Source of the DNA: Microvirga sp. Mcv34
GTDB taxonomy: Bacteria > Pseudomonadota > Alphaproteobacteria > Rhizobiales > Beijerinckiaceae
Reading direction: 5' to 3'
Length of the DNA: 64,000 bases
NCBI RefSeq assembly: GCF_024519725.1
Contig: NZ_JALJRK010000026.1
Span: 1-64,000 of the forward strand
Shown here: positions 1 to 8,129 of the stretch, in pieces
How positions within the stretch are numbered: position 1 is the first letter of the stretch
How the letters are laid out: the number at the start of each line of letters is the position of its first letter
Translations under genes and position numbers: made by a program
The notes under the pieces: generated by a model
Seen by the model: the letters and a program-made list of their open reading frames with translations, nothing else
Told to the model about the DNA's origin: nothing
The model's database searches: none

Positions 1-986
1 TGGCCCATGGCGTTCATGGTGTGGTGCGACTTGTGGCAGTGGATCGCCCAGTCGCCCGGCGCATCGGCGACGAACTCAAAGGCCCGCATCTGCCCGACCG
101 CCACGTCAACCGAAACCTCGGGCCAGCCGTTGTCAACCCAGCCACCGTCCGTGCCGGTGACCTTGAAGTCGTAGCCGTGCATGTGGATCGGGTGGTTGGT
201 CATGGTCAGGTTGCCGAAGCGGACGCGCACCTTGTCGCCCTGGCGCACCACGAGCGGGTCGATGCCGGGGAACACGCGCGTGTTCCAGCACCAGAGGTTG
301 AAGTCCGTCATCTCGTTGACCCGGGGCACGTACGAGCCGGCCTCGATGTCGAAGGCGTTGAGCAGGAACACGAAGTCGCGGTCGACCCGGCGCTCGGCCG
401 GATCGCGCGGATGGACGACGAAGAAGCCCATCATGCCCATCGCCATCTGCACCATCTCGTCCGAGTGCGGGTGGTACATGAAGGTGCCGGACTTCTGCAG
501 GACGAACTCGTACACGAAGGTCTTGCCCGGCGGGATGTGCGGCTGGGTCAGGCCGCCGACGCCGTCCATGCCGTTGGGCAGGAGCTGGCCGTGCCAGTGC
601 ACCGCCGTGTTCTCCGGCAGCTTGTTGGTGACGAAGATGCGGACCTTGTCGCCCTGCACCGCCTCGATGGTCGGCCCCGGGGACTGGCCGTTGTAGCCCC
701 ACAGGTGGGCCTTCATGCCGGGTGCCATCTCGCGCACCACGGGCTCGGCGACGAGATGGAACTCCTTCCAGTCACCGTTCTGGCGCCAGGGCAGCGTCCA
801 GCCGTTGAGGGTGACGACGGGCTGGTAGTCCGGGCCGCTCTTGGGATAGAGCGGCGGCTGCATGGTGGCCTCGGTCATGGTCGGCGCCTCAGGCAGGCTG
901 GCGGCCTGGGTGCGCCCGCTGATCATGGAGGCTCCGGCGAGGGCCAAGCCTCCGGCGCCGAGAAAGCCTCTTCGCGATACGGTCAT
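1..986 (-). CDS. Multicopper oxidase, Tat-exported (3' end outside window)
   Basis: Likely periplasmic multicopper oxidase acting in copper tolerance, for example by oxidising Cu(I). The start is ATG at 986. The N-terminus shows a Tat signal, SRRGFLGAG at residues 5-13, followed by a hydrophobic stretch. Copper-ligand motifs are visible in the usual order: HWHG near residue 130, YHPHSDEM near 161, HPIHMHGY near 270, and HCHKSHHTMNAM at the visible C-terminus, with HCHxxxHxxxxM for the type 1/3 copper site. About 328 codons are present and the gene runs off the left edge just after the last copper motif, so little is missing. It follows the TolC-like gene by 20 bp on the same strand and is probably co-transcribed with it. 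Family assignment is firm; the substrate is inferred. Confidence 0.93.
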   Translation of the reverse strand, partial: MTVSRRGFLGAGGLALAGASMISGRTQAASLPEAPTMTEATMQPPLYPKSGPDYQPVVTLNGWTLPWRQNGDWKEFHLVAEPVVREMAPGMKAHLWGYNGQSPGPTIEAVQGDKVRIFVTNKLPENTAVHWHGQLLPNGMDGVGGLTQPHIPPGKTFVYEFVLQKSGTFMYHPHSDEMVQMAMGMMGFFVVHPRDPAERRVDRDFVFLLNAFDIEAGSYVPRVNEMTDFNLWCWNTRVFPGIDPLVVRQGDKVRVRFGNLTMTNHPIHMHGYDFKVTGTDGGWVDNGWPEVSVDVAVGQMRAFEFVADAPGDWAIHCHKSHHTMNAMG

Positions 987-1006
987 TGGTGGTCTCCTCA
1001 GGTGTT

Positions 1007-2494
1007 TCAGTGGCCGCCGGCGGCGGCTTCCCCGCCGGCCGCGGCCGTTGTGGTTTCTCCGCCGCCGCCACCGCCCGCCAGGCCGCCGACGAGGGCCGCC
1101 TTGAGGTCGGTGGCAGCGATCCAGAAGTCGCGGCGGGCGTTGATCGCATCGACATTGCTCAGGATGCGGGTCCGGGCGTCGATGATGAGCTGAGTCACGT
1201 CGACGAGCATGCCGCTGTACTGGAGCAGGGCCTCATCCTGGATCCGCTTCTGCAAGGGCAGAACGCGGTTCTGGTAGTGGCGGGCGAGGTCATGCTTGCC
1301 CCGGTAGACCATGTAGGCCTCGCGGGCTTCGGACCGGACGTTGACCGCCCGCTCCGCCAACCGGTTCGCGGCCGCCATGTAGGCCTCCTGAGCCCCCCGG
1401 CGGGTCGACTGGCCGAAGTCGAAGATCGGGATCGTGAAGGAGGCCTCGATGCCGCGGGTCCGGCTTTTCTCCTTCTCGATCTCGACGCCTTCCTCGGAGA
1501 TGACCTTGCTCTTGCCGAAGCTCGAGCCCTCGACCAGCTCGATGTCGCTGACGACGCTGTTGACGACGTCGAGGCTGTACTGGCCCGCAACGGCGTTGAG
1601 GTCGTTGCGCAGAGCCTGCAGGTCGACGCGCCGGACCAGAGCCTCGCTCTCGACGTCCTTCTGGCTCGCCAGTCGGGATGGCAGCGGCGGCAGGTTCGTG
1701 GGCAGGGTGAAGTTGATGTCGCGGCCCCAGAGGCCGAGCTGACGGATCAGGCGCTCGCGCTCGACCTTCTGGTCGATGCGGGCCTGCGCGAGCTGAGCGC
1801 CCAACTCCTGGTAGAACGCATGCTCGCGGGCCTGCTCCAGCTTGTTGAGGGAGCCGGTCTCTCCGAGCTGCTTGGCCAGCTGAGACGCTGTCTCGGCCGT
1901 GGCGAGGGCTTGCTGCAGGAAGGCGACCTGCTGGTTGGCCGCAATGGCTCGGTAGTACTGCCGACGCGCCTCCGCCCCAAGAGCCAGCACGGCTTCGGCC
2001 GTCCGGAATTGGGCGGCGCGGAATTCCTGCTGGGCCACGGCCGAACGCTGCGGCAAGGTCGCGAGTTCGTACAATCCGATCAGAAGCTGCCGCTCGACTT
2101 CGAAGGATGCACCCCCGAGCAGTCCGCTCCGCCCCAGGACAACCCGCGGAGAGGGGGGCAGGCTGGCCTGCACGTAGGTGGCCTCGGACACGCCGAGGTC
2201 GTTGAAGGCCGCCTGCAGCCCTCTGTTCTTCAGGAACGCGATCTGGACGGCCGCGTCCGGCGTCAGCGGGCGCTTAAGAAGCGCCTCGACCCGCTGCTGA
2301 GCCCCGACGGCCTCGGCCTCGTTCGTGATCTTGCCGACATCCTTGTTGAGTTCGGTGTAGGCGACGTTCTGCGCCACCGAGAGGCCGCCATCCTGTGAGA
2401 ACCCTACACAACCTCCAAGGAATAGAGTGAGAGCAACGCCCCCGAGCAGCCCCAGCCGTGGCATCGAACTTGTCGTGCATTCTTGTTCATTCAT
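1007..2494 (-). CDS. TolC-family outer-membrane efflux lipoprotein
   Basis: A 495-residue outer-membrane channel protein of the TolC/CusC type, the exit duct of a tripartite efflux pump. The N-terminus has a hydrophobic signal ending in a lipobox (LFLGGC, Cys about residue 28), and two long coiled-coil repeat halves follow, as in OEP-domain proteins. The C-terminus is glycine- and alanine-rich. ATG at 2494 is preceded by AGGAAAG at good spacing. It lies between a small lipoprotein gene and the multicopper oxidase gene on the same strand. No periplasmic adaptor or RND pump gene is inside the window, so the pump partner is unknown. A role in copper export is inferred from context. Confidence 0.88.
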   Translation of the reverse strand: MNEQECTTSSMPRLGLLGGVALTLFLGGCVGFSQDGGLSVAQNVAYTELNKDVGKITNEAEAVGAQQRVEALLKRPLTPDAAVQIAFLKNRGLQAAFNDLGVSEATYVQASLPPSPRVVLGRSGLLGGASFEVERQLLIGLYELATLPQRSAVAQQEFRAAQFRTAEAVLALGAEARRQYYRAIAANQQVAFLQQALATAETASQLAKQLGETGSLNKLEQAREHAFYQELGAQLAQARIDQKVERERLIRQLGLWGRDINFTLPTNLPPLPSRLASQKDVESEALVRRVDLQALRNDLNAVAGQYSLDVVNSVVSDIELVEGSSFGKSKVISEEGVEIEKEKSRTRGIEASFTIPIFDFGQSTRRGAQEAYMAAANRLAERAVNVRSEAREAYMVYRGKHDLARHYQNRVLPLQKRIQDEALLQYSGMLVDVTQLIIDARTRILSNVDAINARRDFWIAATDLKAALVGGLAGGGGGGETTTAAAGGEAAAGGH

Positions 2495-2568
2495 TGCGTT
2501 GTCTTTCCTGCGCGTGCGTTGCCACGCCGCCCCCAGGCGGTCGGTATGTTATGTTGGCTGTCCACCGG

Positions 2569-2826
2569 TCACCGCCCGCGCCGGGCAGCGTCGTCTGAGT
2601 CACCCCGCTCCGGGTTCGCCCCTGGCGCGACCCGCCGATTGAGCTCACGCCAGTCCAGAGGCTCGACAACGTCGTAGTTCTGGATGCCCGCCGTCACGGG
2701 CGAATAACCGGGGTCTCGGATATCAGCATTGATACTGGAAGGTGCTACCAGGTAGGTGGGAGGGGTCGTGGGCACGCAGGCGCCCAGACCGAGTCCAAGG
2801 GCGGCGAGAGGTACTAGCTTGATCAT
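2569..2826 (-). CDS. Small lipoprotein, first gene of the TolC/multicopper oxidase set
   Basis: An 85-residue protein whose N-terminus is a short charged start, a hydrophobic core and a lipobox (LGLGAC, Cys at residue 17), so it should be exported and lipid-anchored. The mature part is rich in Pro, Asp and Arg with no recognised domain. Its stop lies 74 bp ahead of the TolC-like gene on the same strand, which suggests one transcript running through the efflux protein and the multicopper oxidase. I do not recognise the family; association with copper handling is context only. Confidence 0.6.
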   Translation of the reverse strand: MIKLVPLAALGLGLGACVPTTPPTYLVAPSSINADIRDPGYSPVTAGIQNYDVVEPLDWRELNRRVAPGANPERGDSDDAARRGR

Positions 2827-3027
2827 TGGGGCCGTCTCCGGACGGACCTCGGCAGTGCAGTCAGAAGGGGGACTTGGGTGATGACGGCAACGAGGCCGTC
2901 GCCCACAGCAGGTCTGACGTTCTGATCGCGACTGGGAGGAACCCGTTTCGAGCTTCAGGACGGTCGCAGCCGGCTCTCATGAGCGGACGCGACTATTCGT
3001 GCGGGCGTCAGTTCGCCCGCGCCTGGC

Positions 3028-3420
3028 TCAGATGGTTCGTGGGGGCCTGTCGAGGCCGCCGACGGTGATTTCCTCGACCTGCTCGTCACGGGCAAGGACG
3101 GTGGAAGCCTCGGATACGGCCGGGGAGTACAGGCTTGGCGCCACACTCGCTTGGAAGGCATGGCATGCGCCCATGCTGCAGCAGATCAGGCCGACGCAGT
3201 CCTGCGTGTCAGGATTGGTATCGGCCGCAACGGTCCACGCGGAAGCATCGCAAGACGCCGTCGTATCGGCATGTTCATGGTCTCCCTCGGAGTCAGCATG
3301 CTCATGTACGTCGGCCGCTGCTGCGGCATGCCGATGTGCAGCCTGCGCAGCCGCCTGCGGCCCGGAGATCGGAAAGATCGCCATGGTGATCGCAAGCAGC
3401 GCAACAATGATGGTGCCCAT
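3028..3420 (-). CDS. Exported His/Cys-rich small protein, putative copper-responsive
   Basis: A 130-residue protein from ATG at 3420. It opens with a hydrophobic export signal (MGTIIVALLAITMAIFPIS) followed by an Ala-rich cleavage region. The mature N-terminus is His-rich (AHRH, VHEHAD, DHEHAD), and the second half has five cysteines including DCVGLICCSMGACH. This composition suits periplasmic metal binding. The frame stays open upstream to GTG at 3558, which would add 46 residues ahead of the signal; neither start has a strong ribosome-binding site. A CueR-type promoter at 3580-3610 reads into it, so copper induction is likely. No named family recognised. Confidence 0.6.
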   Translation of the reverse strand: MGTIIVALLAITMAIFPISGPQAAAQAAHRHAAAAADVHEHADSEGDHEHADTTASCDASAWTVAADTNPDTQDCVGLICCSMGACHAFQASVAPSLYSPAVSEASTVLARDEQVEEITVGGLDRPPRTI

Positions 3421-3579
3421 CAGCCGCAAGGGAGGGAAGCTCCTGTTCGTTGGTATTGGATATGTGTCATGAAAGTTCGGATTAGACAAGCGGAAGCCGG
3501 ATGGGCGGGGATTGAGATCTAACGGAATGGAATGAAAGGTCGGAGCCTGATAATCCACCCCTGGGACAGCTTTCCGAAG

Positions 3580-3610
3580 GGCTTAGGGCTTCCCACCGTG
3601 GCAAGGTCAA
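3580..3610 (-). promoter_or_regulatory. CueR-type promoter for the His/Cys-rich gene
   Basis: On the minus strand: -35 TTGACC (3610-3605), a 19-bp spacer with the dyad CTTGCCACGGTGGGAAG, and -10 TAAGCC (3585-3580). The overlong 19-bp spacer with a central dyad is the mark of promoters activated by MerR-family regulators, and the arms match the copA and copZ promoters in this window. The predicted transcript starts just upstream of the GTG at 3558. Confidence 0.65.
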
Positions 3611-3754
3611 GCGCCTAGAATGGACGAGCGCTCATCTTGCCTGCGACAAACTGCAGCCAAGGCTGCCGCGCCACCTTGCATCGCTGTGGTTCAGCAACTG
3701 CTTTATATCGCCAGGCTTGATGTCTATAGGATGGTTTGGAGGCAGTAGACCCGC

Positions 3755-4339
3755 ATGACGGCCGCTAAAATTTCGGTGTGGGATCCGATTATCCGCATTA
3801 TCCACTGGCTGCTCGCCGCTGCGGTCCTCTTCAACTGGTACACAGACCAGCCTCTGTGGCTTCACACTTGGACTGGTTATCTTGCTGCCGTCCTTGTCGC
3901 CTCCCGTGTGCTTTGGGGGTGCATCGGTCCGGAAAATGCACGGTTTGCAAGTTTCGTTCGCAGACCACAGGTGATTATCGATTACCTCGCGGGCTTGGTC
4001 CGATTCTCGTCTAGGCGCTACCTCGGTCACAGTCCGGCCGGCGGTGCCATGGTTGTGGCGCTACTGATAATGGTTGCGGCGACAGCAGGCTCCGGCATGG
4101 CTAGCTTGGCCGCAATAGAGGGACGTGGGCCGTTATCGGCGGTGATCGAGAGGGTACCTCCACCCCGTGCATTGGGCCAGAGACGGCCCCCGCCTTTGAT
4201 CTGCGGCATCCACCAAGTGCTGGGGAATGCCACGCTTGCTTTGGTTGTCCTCCATGTCGCGGGCGTTGTCCTGGCCAGTTGCGCCCATCGTGAGAACCTC
4301 ATGGCAGCGATGATTACCGGACGCAAACGCTCCAAGTGA
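3755..4339 (+). CDS. Cytochrome b561-type di-heme membrane protein
   Basis: A 194-residue integral membrane cytochrome b. The start fits the family (VWDPIIRIIHWLLAAAV, first heme His about residue 17), and further histidines lie in TM2 (LWLHTWTGYLAAVL) and in the last helices (GIHQVLGNATLALVVLHVAG), so four axial His for two hemes are plausible across four helices. It would pass electrons between the quinone pool or a soluble donor and a periplasmic partner. It stands alone on the plus strand between two minus-strand genes that have CueR-type promoters. The partner is unknown; a link to copper redox state is inference. Confidence 0.85.
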   Translation: MTAAKISVWDPIIRIIHWLLAAAVLFNWYTDQPLWLHTWTGYLAAVLVASRVLWGCIGPENARFASFVRRPQVIIDYLAGLVRFSSRRYLGHSPAGGAMVVALLIMVAATAGSGMASLAAIEGRGPLSAVIERVPPPRALGQRRPPPLICGIHQVLGNATLALVVLHVAGVVLASCAHRENLMAAMITGRKRSK

Positions 4340-4350
4340 GCGCCGGTCAA

Positions 4351-4557
4351 TCAGGATGGCCGGCGCGAGCGCCTTTGCTTTCTGTGTGATCCGGCAATCA
4401 TCGCATAAGCCTGCCCCAGCGCAGAGCCGGGCGTTGGCTCTGATGCGAGGACCTCGAGCGCGCAGACAAGGTGTTCAGCGATATCAAGGCGGTCTTCCGC
4501 AAAGGCCGCTTTGAGGGCCGCCAGGATCTTTCGTTCAAGTGAATGGCAGGCGGCCAT
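4351..4557 (-). CDS. Small helical protein, putative copper-responsive
   Basis: A 68-residue protein, mostly predicted helix (SLERKILAALKAAF and LDIAEHLVCALEVL), with a basic Arg/Ser-rich tail. ATG at 4557 is preceded by a GGGGAG purine tract. The frame extends upstream to 4644, but the CueR-type promoter at 4636-4666 should start transcription near 4628, so the longer form could not be made from it and the short form is chosen. No signal peptide or membrane segment. Small proteins of this AEHL..ALE style occur in Hyphomicrobiales, without a function I can name. Confidence 0.5.
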   Translation of the reverse strand: MAACHSLERKILAALKAAFAEDRLDIAEHLVCALEVLASEPTPGSALGQAYAMIAGSHRKQRRSRRPS

Positions 4558-4635
4558 GGCTCCCCCACTGATAGCCTGAGACAGATAGTGCGCACGCCAA
4601 ATGCGAGCCCCACTCGGGACAGGGTCTCTGACAGT

Positions 4636-4666
4636 ATTCTGCACCTTGTCACTGTTGTAAGGTCAA
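4636..4666 (-). promoter_or_regulatory. CueR-type promoter upstream of the 68-residue gene
   Basis: Minus-strand -35 TTGACC (4666-4661), a 19-bp spacer and -10 CAGAAT (4641-4636). The spacer holds a long dyad, ACCTT at one end and AAGGT at the other, 11 bp apart. Outer arms are those of the CueR/HmrR operators; the centre (ACAACAGTGAC) differs from the CCC..GGG centres of the other boxes in this window, so a related MerR-family regulator is also possible. Confidence 0.6.
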
Positions 4667-4697
4667 GCAGTATCCGAGAGCAGAGGTTCGCGGTTCC

Positions 4698-4964
4698 GTG
4701 AGGCGCAACAGCCGTGCTGGAGGAACTGCCCTTGAGATCATGCGAGCTCTGAGGGGAAAGTCTGCAAGCTCAAGATGGCGCCACTTTTGCTTTCGGGAAG
4801 TTGGGCATTCCGCTTACGACGGGCTGTGGATCGACCACTGTCACTACTCGATCTACGATGGGGCGGTGACCATCTTGCTGGACAATGGACTTGAGAAAGA
4901 TTTCGCTCTTTCAAAACGGAGAGGGATCCTTTTCATCGAGGAGACCTCCGTCTCATGCACATGA
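4698..4964 (+). CDS. Uncertain small ORF, no recognised family
   Basis: An open frame of 88 codons from GTG 4698 (or 74 from ATG 4740). The second half has protein-like composition, including GLWIDHCHYSIYDGAVTILL, with regular hydrophobic spacing, but no ribosome-binding site stands out and codon use is less GC-rich at third positions than in neighbours. No signal peptide or domain is visible. It may be a real small protein, a remnant or chance. Confidence 0.25.
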   Translation: MRRNSRAGGTALEIMRALRGKSASSRWRHFCFREVGHSAYDGLWIDHCHYSIYDGAVTILLDNGLEKDFALSKRRGILFIEETSVSCT

Positions 4965-5035
4965 TGAAGTCTGGGTGAGAGGGTGCAAGTCACGGTCAAG
5001 CACACGCGAAACGTGCTCCTGAAGGAGACCCATTG

Positions 5036-5275
5036 ATGGTTAGAAGGTCGACCCGTCCTACCTTTAAGCTCACAGGCGCTCCGTTCGAGGGCGATGGAGC
5101 CCAACGGCTCAACCGGCATAAACGGAGAGTTGCGGCGGGCCGGTTCAGGCGTGGCCGTGCGTCCGCCGATCCACTCACTGTCTTCCTGCGGACCAGGCAG
5201 GGGCTCCTCTGGATTGTCGGTGGCGGCCTGCTCTTCGCGGCGGCGCTCTATGGGATGCATCTCGCCAGGATGTGA
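5036..5275 (+). CDS. Small basic protein with a C-terminal membrane anchor
   Basis: A 79-residue protein. The first about 55 residues are strongly basic; the last about 22 form one hydrophobic segment (LLWIVGGGLLFAAALYGMHL) ending at the stop, so it looks tail-anchored. ATG at 5036 has GAAGGAG eight bases upstream; the TTG just before it is too close to the site and was not used. It lies 168 bp ahead of the dmeR operator on the same strand. No family recognised; gene status rests on the ribosome-binding site and membrane segment. Confidence 0.5.
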   Translation: MVRRSTRPTFKLTGAPFEGDGAQRLNRHKRRVAAGRFRRGRASADPLTVFLRTRQGLLWIVGGGLLFAAALYGMHLARM

Positions 5276-5443
5276 GGCAGGGCGACCGGCCCGTTCGGCT
5301 GATGGGATCGGATCATGGGTTCTGACAGTGTTATTCACCCTCTCTGACCCGAGCCGGAGCGCCCACCGTAGGCATCGCGGCATCTGCGGGCGTCTATCGG
5401 CGAGCTAGAGATCTGTGACACGGAATTGCCGATATTCGGCACC

Positions 5444-5466
5444 TATAGTATACCCCCCTATCTTAC
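5444..5466. promoter_or_regulatory. Probable DmeR operator ahead of dmeRF
   Basis: The stretch holds TATAGTATACCCCCCTATC, a run of six C flanked by AT-rich half-sites (AGTATA to the left, TATCTTAC to the right). RcnR and DmeR regulators recognise a six-base G/C tract flanked by short AT-rich inverted repeats, and the DmeR box described in Agrobacterium has this form (from memory). The right arm is less symmetric than the left. It ends 23 bp before the dmeR GTG start, where a repressor would block transcription. Confidence 0.75.
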
Positions 5467-5489
5467 TCGAACAGGCGGGGAGCTGCATC

Positions 5490-5768
5490 GTGTCCCACAC
5501 AACTAAAGACAAGGCGAAGTTGCTGGCGAGGGTGCGCCGGATCCGTGGTCAGGTCGAGGCGGTCGAGCGCGCCCTGGAGGCAGATATCGGGTGCGCCGAC
5601 GTGCTGATGCTCGTCGCTTCAGTGCGGGGAGCGGTCAACGGCCTTACCGCCGAGTTGATGGAGGAGCACATCCGGCATCATGTGGTCGACCCGGCCCGCG
5701 AGCCAGATGCCGACCGCGCCCGCGGCGCCCAAGAGCTGATCGATGTGGTCCGCACCTACCTGAAATGA
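5490..5768 (+). CDS. dmeR: DmeR, RcnR/CsoR-family Ni/Co-sensing repressor
   Basis: A 92-residue all-helical metal-sensing repressor. Counting from GTG 5490, the protein has His3, Cys35, His60 and His64, exactly the nickel/cobalt ligand set of E. coli RcnR, which both fixes this start and indicates Ni/Co rather than Cu specificity. The core (ARVRRIRGQVEAVERALE, then VRGAVNGLTAELMEEHI) is typical of the family. The frame is open 25 codons further upstream, but that would run through the operator. It is followed 40 bp later by the CDF exporter gene, the dmeRF arrangement known from Rhizobium and Agrobacterium. Metal binding should release it from the C-tract operator. Confidence 0.9.
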   Translation: MSHTTKDKAKLLARVRRIRGQVEAVERALEADIGCADVLMLVASVRGAVNGLTAELMEEHIRHHVVDPAREPDADRARGAQELIDVVRTYLK

Positions 5769-5808
5769 GCCGCCGCTCCCGCACACACGAACCCCACAGG
5801 TGAAACCG

Positions 5809-6816
5809 ATGCACGGCCCTTCCTCGCAGTCCTTGCAGCACGAGCATGTCTTCCTGGGCGACAACCACGAGCGTAACGAGCGCCGGACCTGGTTCGTGAT
5901 TGCCCTGACCGCCACCATGATGGTGGTCGAGATCGTCGCCGGGACCATCTACGGCTCGATGGCTCTGGTGGCTGACGGCTGGCACATGTCGACGCATGCC
6001 GCGGCCATGCTAATCAGCGCCTTAGCCTACTTCTACGCCCGCCGTCACGCCCACAATCCGCGCTTCACCTTCGGGACCGGCAAGCTCGGCGATCTCGCCG
6101 GCTTCGCCAGCGCCATCATTCTCGCCCTCATTGCGCTATTGATCGGGTGGGAGAGTGTCTTGCGTCTCGCTAACCCCATTCCCATCGACTTCGGGCAAGC
6201 GATCGCCGTCGCGGCCATTGGCCTAGTCGTGAACCTGGCGAGCGCGTGGCTGCTCAAGGACGACCACCACCATGGTGGGCACCATCACCATCATGGACAC
6301 GGTTATGATCATGGCCATCATCACGGGCATCACCATGGCCACGGCTCGCACCATGAGCATGACCACCACGACCACTCCCATGCCGGAGGACGCGACAACA
6401 ACCTCCGGGCCGCCTATCTGCATGTCCTAGCGGACGCGCTGACCTCTGTGCTGGCCATCGTCGCCCTGTTGGCCGGCAGCGTTTATGGCTGGCTCTGGCT
6501 GGACCCGTTGATGGGTATTGTCGGCGCACTGGTGATCGCCCGCTGGTCATGGGGGCTCATCCGCGATGCCGGCGCCGTCCTCCTCGACGTGATCCCCGAA
6601 GGCGAGGAGCTCCCGGACGAGATCCGGGAGGCTCTTGAGGGCGAGGGGGATAAGATCACTGACCTGCACGTCTGGCAGGTCGGGCCTGGACATCACGCGG
6701 CAATCATCTCGCTGGCGTCGCCGACCCCTAAGGCACCATCAACATACAAGGACCGGCTTTCTCATCTTCACGAGCTATCGCATGTGACTGTCGAGGTTCA
6801 AGCTCTACCGGCATGA
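5809..6816 (+). CDS. dmeF: DmeF, cation diffusion facilitator exporting Ni/Co
   Basis: A 335-residue inner-membrane cation/proton antiporter of the CDF family. Membrane helices carry the family metal-site pattern: H..D in TM2 (LVADGWHMSTHAAAM) and again in TM5 (YLHVLADALTSVLAI). Between TM4 and TM5, around residues 145-190, lies a very His-rich loop with repeated HHG/HGH units, typical of DmeF and ZitB-like proteins. The C-terminal cytoplasmic domain (ITDLHVWQVGPGHHAAIIS) is intact. ATG 5809 has AGGTGA just upstream; GTG 5800 is the alternative. It sits behind dmeR and should be derepressed by nickel or cobalt. Confidence 0.9.
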   Translation: MHGPSSQSLQHEHVFLGDNHERNERRTWFVIALTATMMVVEIVAGTIYGSMALVADGWHMSTHAAAMLISALAYFYARRHAHNPRFTFGTGKLGDLAGFASAIILALIALLIGWESVLRLANPIPIDFGQAIAVAAIGLVVNLASAWLLKDDHHHGGHHHHHGHGYDHGHHHGHHHGHGSHHEHDHHDHSHAGGRDNNLRAAYLHVLADALTSVLAIVALLAGSVYGWLWLDPLMGIVGALVIARWSWGLIRDAGAVLLDVIPEGEELPDEIREALEGEGDKITDLHVWQVGPGHHAAIISLASPTPKAPSTYKDRLSHLHELSHVTVEVQALPA

Positions 6817-7277
6817 TATGACGTTGGCCTGTCTTCTTGGCCATCTTCAACCCTCACGCCTGCGCAGACTCGTCGCCGTGCTGTAAGCGCATACCTTCGT
6901 CAACGGCACGAGTTTGCTGAGCGGAGAGGGCGTGTGGTCACAATCTCAAATCGCCGGATCCCATCCCCCGAGACAGGCCCGTACGATTAGGTCTGGGTCA
7001 AGTCTCAGATCGATCACAACTGGTTCTGCACAGCGGTGTTGCTCGCGACAGGTTTCAATATTGTAGTGATCAGGCCTGCGCCTGTAAAATGAGGCCGCCG
7101 CTACGCCAGATAGGAGTGCAAAGCGCGATCAGCGTTGTCCGGGCGCCAGACATGGGGGATCAGAAATTACAAGATTTTCAGTCGACCTGTGGACGAGACG
7201 GGCCCGGCGTTAAAAGCCTTTGCTGCAGTGACCAAATCAGTGCTCATATCAGCGGCATCTATCTTCAGAGTTCTCCG
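6817..7277. other. Intergenic, no supported gene
   Basis: 461 bp after dmeF. Short open frames exist on the plus strand (for example from 7089 and 7135) but none has a ribosome-binding site or protein-like composition. A TTGACC at 6991-6996 on the minus strand lacks the dyad seen in the CueR-type promoters. Nothing else seen. Confidence 0.5.
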
Positions 7278-7499
7278 TCACGGCGCGGATGACCATAAAC
7301 AGACTTCCAGGCGAGTCCGGCTAGACATTTCGGCGTCCGAGTGCGAGGGCATCATATTGCTCTGGCATGACTTCCGGGGCTCTAATCTTTCCTTGTGGGC
7401 GCTGGGGTCAACCATATCTTCTTGAGGCCCGCGCTTTCCTCCGATTGTCAGATACACGGCACAAGACGCAGTCACGGCCAAAATGATCGACAGAGACAT
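7278..7499 (-). CDS. Small hypothetical protein with N-terminal membrane segment
   Basis: A possible 73-residue protein from ATG 7499, with AGGTGAT immediately upstream. The first about 20 residues (MSLSIILAVTASCAVYLTIG) form one hydrophobic segment, then the chain is polar and charged with no known motif. It could be a single-pass membrane protein. The longer frame to 7574 adds no sensible sequence. An overlapping plus-strand frame (7135-7425) looks less protein-like. Gene status is tentative. Confidence 0.4.
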   Translation of the reverse strand: MSLSIILAVTASCAVYLTIGGKRGPQEDMVDPSAHKERLEPRKSCQSNMMPSHSDAEMSSRTRLEVCLWSSAP

Positions 7500-8129
7500 G
7501 ATCACCTCTACAGGACAAGGGCTGCCTCTACGCAGGATCGTCCCCGGCAGACCCATTTGATTACCGGGTGACATTTACAGATTGGCAGCTACGAAGAGGT
7601 GACATCCGTATTACGAGTTGTTCATGTTTTGGGGCAGGGCGGCTGGCGCTGTTATAATGCGGCCATGAGGCACAGAGAGTCTGCACGGACGCCTGCCAGG
7701 TTCAGGCGGCAACACAAAATGCAGCGTTCCCCTTTGTTGCCGCGCTAAGGCGATGCAGATGCGCCGTCGGGAGGAGTGGCAGGAGCGGGCACAGCGAACA
7801 TGGTGCGGACGTTCGAGAGGATTGAGGAGAGCTCCTGCAGCCCTTCCGCTGAAAGAAGGTCGCGCATACTCCGCTCTCGTCAATGCAGTGGCAGGTAGGA
7901 CTTGCACGTCCGGTTATCGACGCTCATGCGCGAGGGATGCCTGCCTGCCAGTATCGCCTGGCAGTTGCGCCTTCCAGGTTAGGTTCGGCAGTTTTGCGAT
8001 GTCGCCGGGACCAAACAGGTGAGAATCCCGCAGGCGCTGCTCAAACGCTCAACTGAGTCGGCCTGTCTCGCAGCCCGAATGAGCGGAACTCCATCCCAGA
8101 GCAATCAAGTTCGACTGACGTCACTCGCG
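7500..8129. other. Intergenic, no supported gene
   Basis: 630 bp between the small membrane protein gene and the flavoprotein gene. Open frames of 89 to 98 codons on both strands (7611-7907 minus, 7753-8022 plus) overlap each other and show no motif, signal or ribosome-binding site. No repeat, tRNA or insertion-sequence end was recognised. Confidence 0.5.

Noticed and set aside
21-2398. Long plus-strand frames over the multicopper oxidase and TolC-like genes
   Set aside because: Antisense to genes with complete copper ligands and a lipobox; no domain on the plus strand.
6245-6390. Short tandem repeats (CATCAC/CACGGC-like) as a DNA repeat array
   Set aside because: They encode the His-rich loop of DmeF in frame; no independent repeat element or CRISPR spacing.
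6985-7015. TTGACC on the minus strand as a further CueR promoter
   Set aside because: No ACCTT/AAGGT dyad in the spacer and no gene in position.
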